This document shows positions 60,667-64,000 of a stretch of 64,000 bases of DNA, piece after piece (within the stretch, counting starts at the first letter, position 1; each line of letters begins with the position of its first letter). The translations under genes were made by a program, and so were the position numbers. Location of the stretch: NCBI GenBank assembly GCA_023078555.1, contig CM041203.1, forward strand, positions 2,371,481 to 2,435,480, read 5' to 3'. Source of the stretch: Ulva prolifera (taxonomy: Eukaryota > Chlorophyta > Ulvophyceae > Ulvales > Ulvaceae). The notes under the pieces were generated by a model. It saw nothing but the letters and a program-made list of their open reading frames with translations. It was not told the origin of the DNA and did not search any database.

Positions 60667-63600
60667 ATGCAGAAAAGCTTCCTGTTCCGTCAATCAAGGT
60701 CTAACGTCTCACGCAGAATGGCAAGCGCTCAAGCTCCCACGGTGCGAGGCGTGCCTACATGCTGTGCCGGCGTGTCGCAGATCCGCTCTGCCGGAGTTCT
60801 CACGCCGAGGCAACGATCAGAAATGTACAAGCCATCTACCGTTTTCACTCGCATTGCGTCCGCTACATTGCTTCGCGCGACGCCTGCCGCCCGGAATTTC
60901 ATCGGCAGTGCCGGCTCTGTTGCCTGCGGCAGTCAACTCCGTCAAGCGACGCACTCTGGCATCGGCCATTACGTCCGCGCCCAGCTGTCCGATACTTTCG
61001 TGAGTAGCTACAGTTTCACAAGGGCCTGCGTGCCTCGCACTGGAGTTTCCCTGCCAATCTCATATCTTCGCAGCGTGCACAAGCACTCTACCCGGACCTG
61101 CCGGCGTGCCAGCAATCCAGCTGACCACCTTCCGCGTGCAGGCTCAGCCCCATGGCCGCGTCTACAACTTCTCAGCTGGCCCAGCCATGCTCCCAGTCGA
61201 CGTGCTGGAGCAGTGCTCGGCAGATATGCTCAACTGGCAGGTGCGCAGAAGGCACCCGTCACCTCACCCTCCTCAGCTCAGCCTCGCCCCTGCCCTGCCC
61301 AATCCTCACCGCGCACGTCCCATCAAAGCCACAGCCATACGATTCAACAACGCCCCCGCACCATGATTCATCGCAGGTGCCGCATGGCATCCCGTAGCCC
61401 CAAGCAACAGGTCAGACTCTGCGGCAATCCAGTGGTATCGCGGCCATATCACTGGATTGCCACAGACTCCCCCAGCAGACCACCCTCTCACGCAGCTGTG
61501 TGCGAAAGTGCAGGGCTCGGGCATGAGCGTCATGGAGATGTCCCACCGTGGCAAGGAGTTCGTCGGCATCGCCGCCGAGGCGGAGGCTGACCTGCGCTCC
61601 CTCCTCGACATCCCCTCCAACTACAAGGTCCTCTTCGTCCAGGCACGCCCGCCCCCCCCCCCCCCCCCCCCCCGCCCCCCCCCCCCCCATGTGCCTGCGC
61701 AACTGCACTGACGCCACTCCTGCACCGCCTCTCCTCTGCCGCTGAGCGATGTGCATGCATGCTGCAGGGTGGCGCGTCGACGCAGTTCGCGGCGGTGCCT
61801 CTCAACCTCGCGGCGCCCGAGGACACGATCGACCACATTGTGACCGGCTCGTGGTCGAAGAAGGCGATTGCGGAGTGCGAGAAGTTCTGCGGCGCCCACC
61901 TCTCGGCCAAGGTGCGCCCGCACCCGTGCTGGACCGCCTCGCAGCCTTTTCAGAGCCGCCATCCGAGAATTAGACCCGCATTTGTTGGAACTGTTGTATG
62001 TGTTCAAGCGCGGTTACGCAACACGCGCCAGGCACTGCGCCCTTTGGCGCCGCCGTTGTCTGCTCCACCAAAGAGCTGCCTTCACCAAATATGCCTGATG
62101 TCTATTCTCACCGGCAGAAGCAGGCGAGCGAATCCCGTGTCTTGCTGGCTCCTTTCCTGTATGGACGCTCGCGTAACCAGCAACATTTCCCCGGGCCCGG
62201 AACACCCTGAGGCCGGCAAGACCAGCCTGTGCATGCTGTGCATGTCGGGCCAGCCTCGCTGGCCACATTGATGCCCAGCCCTGTTATCGGCCGTGTGTGT
62301 CAACACCATGCTGTGCCTGCTGGGCCTGGTATGGACGACCCAAGCGGTCGCCAGCCATTCTGTTGGCCGTGTGTCCGTCCTCGCTCTACCTCCTGCGTGG
62401 ACTGCCGGGGCATCATTCCAGGACCTGCAGCGCATTGTGCACCTGACCCCGTTTCGCGGCTGTCCACGGCGACCCTCCTGGCACAGCACACTGACCCATG
62501 CGTGTGTGCAGGGCGACAACGCGTCCATCCCGGCCCCCGAGTCGTGGGACCTCACGGAGGGCTCCAAGTTTGTGCACTACTGCGACAACGAGACGATCCA
62601 GGGCGTCGAGTTCAAGAGCGCGCCCGCCGTCGGCGACCGCCTCCTCGTCGGCGACTTTTCCTCCAACTTCCTCTCCAAGCCCATTGATGTCTCGAAATAC
62701 GGCGTCATCTACTCTGGTGCGTCCCCTGACTGGCCCAACAACATGATTTGTTTCTCGTTTCATGTTTTTCATGTGTGAATTAATTATTCAAGATTTTTCT
62801 TCATGGAACACAACAATGTTGATGTGGTTTTTTTTTATTGGGGGGTGAAAAACATGTCACATTAAATCATGCTTGTTGTCCTTTAGTTCTTTCATTCAAA
62901 TGAATGACACAAAAATGGTTTTGGTTATATTGACATTGATCATGCGCTTTTCCATGATAACAGTTCAGTGTATTGAGTAGGCTTTCATGAGATCCTCCCG
63001 CTCCTTGCACTCGAGTCGGCCCTGGCGCATGCCTCGGTGTTTGCCCTGTTGTAACCCTTCTTTCACTCCACCGATCCACTCCACATGATCGCTGCACATG
63101 AGCCGGCACTGGCGTGCAGGTGCCCAGAAGAACGTGGGCCCCGCCGGCGTGACGATGGTGATCGTGCGCGAGGACCTGCTCGGCGCCGCACAGAAGGTCT
63201 GCCCGACGATGCTCGACTACAAGGTCGCCGCCGACAACGACAGCATGTACAACACCCCCCCCTGCTGGAGCATCTACGTCTGCGGCCTCGTGTTCAAGAA
63301 GCTCCTCGCCGAGGGCGGCCTCGCCGCCATGCAGGAGCGCAACGAGTCCAAGGTGCCTCCCCCCCCTCGCGTGCTGTTTGCTGCGTGCTGTGTGATGCGT
63401 GCTGTGCTGGGTGACGGCGTCGGCACTCCAGGATGTTGATGAGAGATGGTGAGCACATCAGGGGGGCCCTCGTGTCCAGATGCTGCAGTCGCTGGCGCGG
63501 AGGCAGCTGATGAGGGGGTGGTGTTGGTGTCAGTATCGAGCAGGCCTCACCCACTGGCACCGGAGCCCCTGTGCGCCTGATGCTGCGCACATTCATCACA

Positions 63601-63988
63601 GTGCACGTGTCGCTCCCTTCGTTCTTGCATGGCGTGCGCTGTGTGCTGTGGCTGCCCATCTGCAACACCCGCCGGCGTCCCCCTCCCCTGTCATGTCACA
63701 GTCTCATCTGCCGCCTCGCATGCATTGCGCGTGAAGCGCCGGCGCACACCCCTCGTTCGTGCAACCGGCGGACCACGCGACCCAGCGCGCGACGGCACAC
63801 TCCAGCCCGACACGTGCCACGGCGCCATGCAGGCGAAGCTCATCTACGACGCGATCGCCGAGTCCGGGGGCTTCTACAGCTCGCCGGTGGACCCCGCGGT
63901 GCGCTCATGCATGAACGTGCCCTTCACGATTCCGTCCAGCTCGGACCTCGAGGCGGAGTTCATCAAGGAGGCCAGCGCCGCCAACCTG
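60667..63988 (+). CDS. PSAT1: Phosphoserine aminotransferase, organelle-targeted (3' end beyond window)
   Basis: This PLP enzyme converts 3-phosphohydroxypyruvate plus glutamate to phosphoserine in serine synthesis, in plastids of plants and algae. Exons are 60667-60999, 61142-61240, 61514-61642, 61768-61911, 62512-62716, 63120-63352 and 63833-63988; all phases fit, and the gene continues past the window. Exon 1 encodes 111 residues with no family match, rich in S, R, A and T, best read as a long transit peptide. Conserved blocks are [27 protein letters not shown] joined to [22 protein letters not shown] (PLP lysine K218), [34 protein letters not shown] and [10 protein letters not shown]. The intron 61643-61767 starts GCACGC, and only this GC donor restores the invariant VQ-GGA junction. 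The last donor (63989, GTGCGC) is tentative. Confidence 0.94.
61420..61464. mobile_element. 45-bp palindromic mini-element with 5-bp target duplication
   Basis: The sequence TGCGGCAATCCAGTGGTATCG followed by CGGCCATATCACTGGATTGCCACA is an internally deleted version of the palindrome at 233-334. It is flanked by the direct repeat GACTC (61415-61419 and 61465-61469). It sits wholly inside PSAT intron 61241-61513. Two mismatches near the ends and centre separate the arms. Confidence 0.85.
61652..61688 (+). repeat. Poly-C tract in a PSAT intron
   Basis: A run of about 22 C, one G, and about 14 more C lies nine bases after the GC donor of intron 61643-61767. The exact length may be affected by sequencing error. 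The complementary strand could form a G-quadruplex. Confidence 0.85.
62767..62990. other. AT-rich island inside a PSAT intron
   Basis: By eye this ~220 bases is strongly AT-rich (TTAATTATTCAAG, TTTTTTTT and AAAATGG words) whereas flanking exon and intron DNA is GC-rich. It lies in intron 62717-63119. No open frame longer than a few dozen codons and no terminal repeats with target duplication were identified. An inserted fragment of organellar, viral or transposon origin is possible. Confidence 0.6.
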
Positions 63989-64000
63989 GTGCGCTCTCCC

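Overview
This is nuclear DNA of a eukaryote with intron-rich genes, most likely a green alga and probably a trebouxiophyte. The reasons are: genes split into many short exons; a strict splice grammar (donors mostly GTGCGN, acceptors nearly always TGCAG with no pyrimidine tract); a plastid-type malonyl-CoA:ACP transacylase with a transit peptide; and a cytochrome b5-fused front-end desaturase resembling the delta-6 enzyme of Lobosphaera (Parietochloris) incisa. Species cannot be read from the window. Gene models were assembled by hand: exon joins were accepted only when phase fits and the joined protein restores a conserved family motif.

Layout, left to right. 1-3067 has no supported gene but carries a 394-bp element whose two ends are each ~100-bp palindromes, flanked by a 5-bp target duplication. 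3068-17224 is a minus-strand run: a PPR-like helical protein, IMP-specific 5'-nucleotidase (ISN1), mitochondrial-type malate dehydrogenase, plastid malonyl-CoA:ACP transacylase and an unidentified gene. 17324-25230 (+) is a metazoan/plant-style bifunctional mRNA capping enzyme, apparently divergent from the unidentified gene. 25759-35492 is a second minus-strand run: hypoxanthine-guanine phosphoribosyltransferase, flap endonuclease 1, a dienelactone-hydrolase-family protein and GPI mannosyltransferase III (PIG-B), then tRNA-Thr(UGU). 38043-63988 is mostly plus strand: APC2, two small unidentified ORFs, the desaturase, a DDX24/MAK5 helicase, a BTB-LRR protein, a repeat-rich spacer, and phosphoserine aminotransferase cut by the window end.

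The genes are unrelated housekeeping functions (purine salvage, central carbon, fatty-acid synthesis and desaturation, DNA replication, RNA processing, ribosome biogenesis, cell cycle, GPI anchors, serine synthesis) and do not form an operon or dedicated system. HPRT makes IMP or GMP and ISN1 degrades IMP, so those two touch the same pool, but the proximity is probably incidental.

The two strongest novel signals are structural. First, a family of palindromic elements with TG...CA ends and 5-bp target duplications: one composite copy, one 45-bp minimal copy inside an intron, and one possible decayed copy. Second, an unusually high share of GC-AG introns: eight of about 66 modelled introns, four of them strongly supported, all with donor context AG|GC(A/G)CG.
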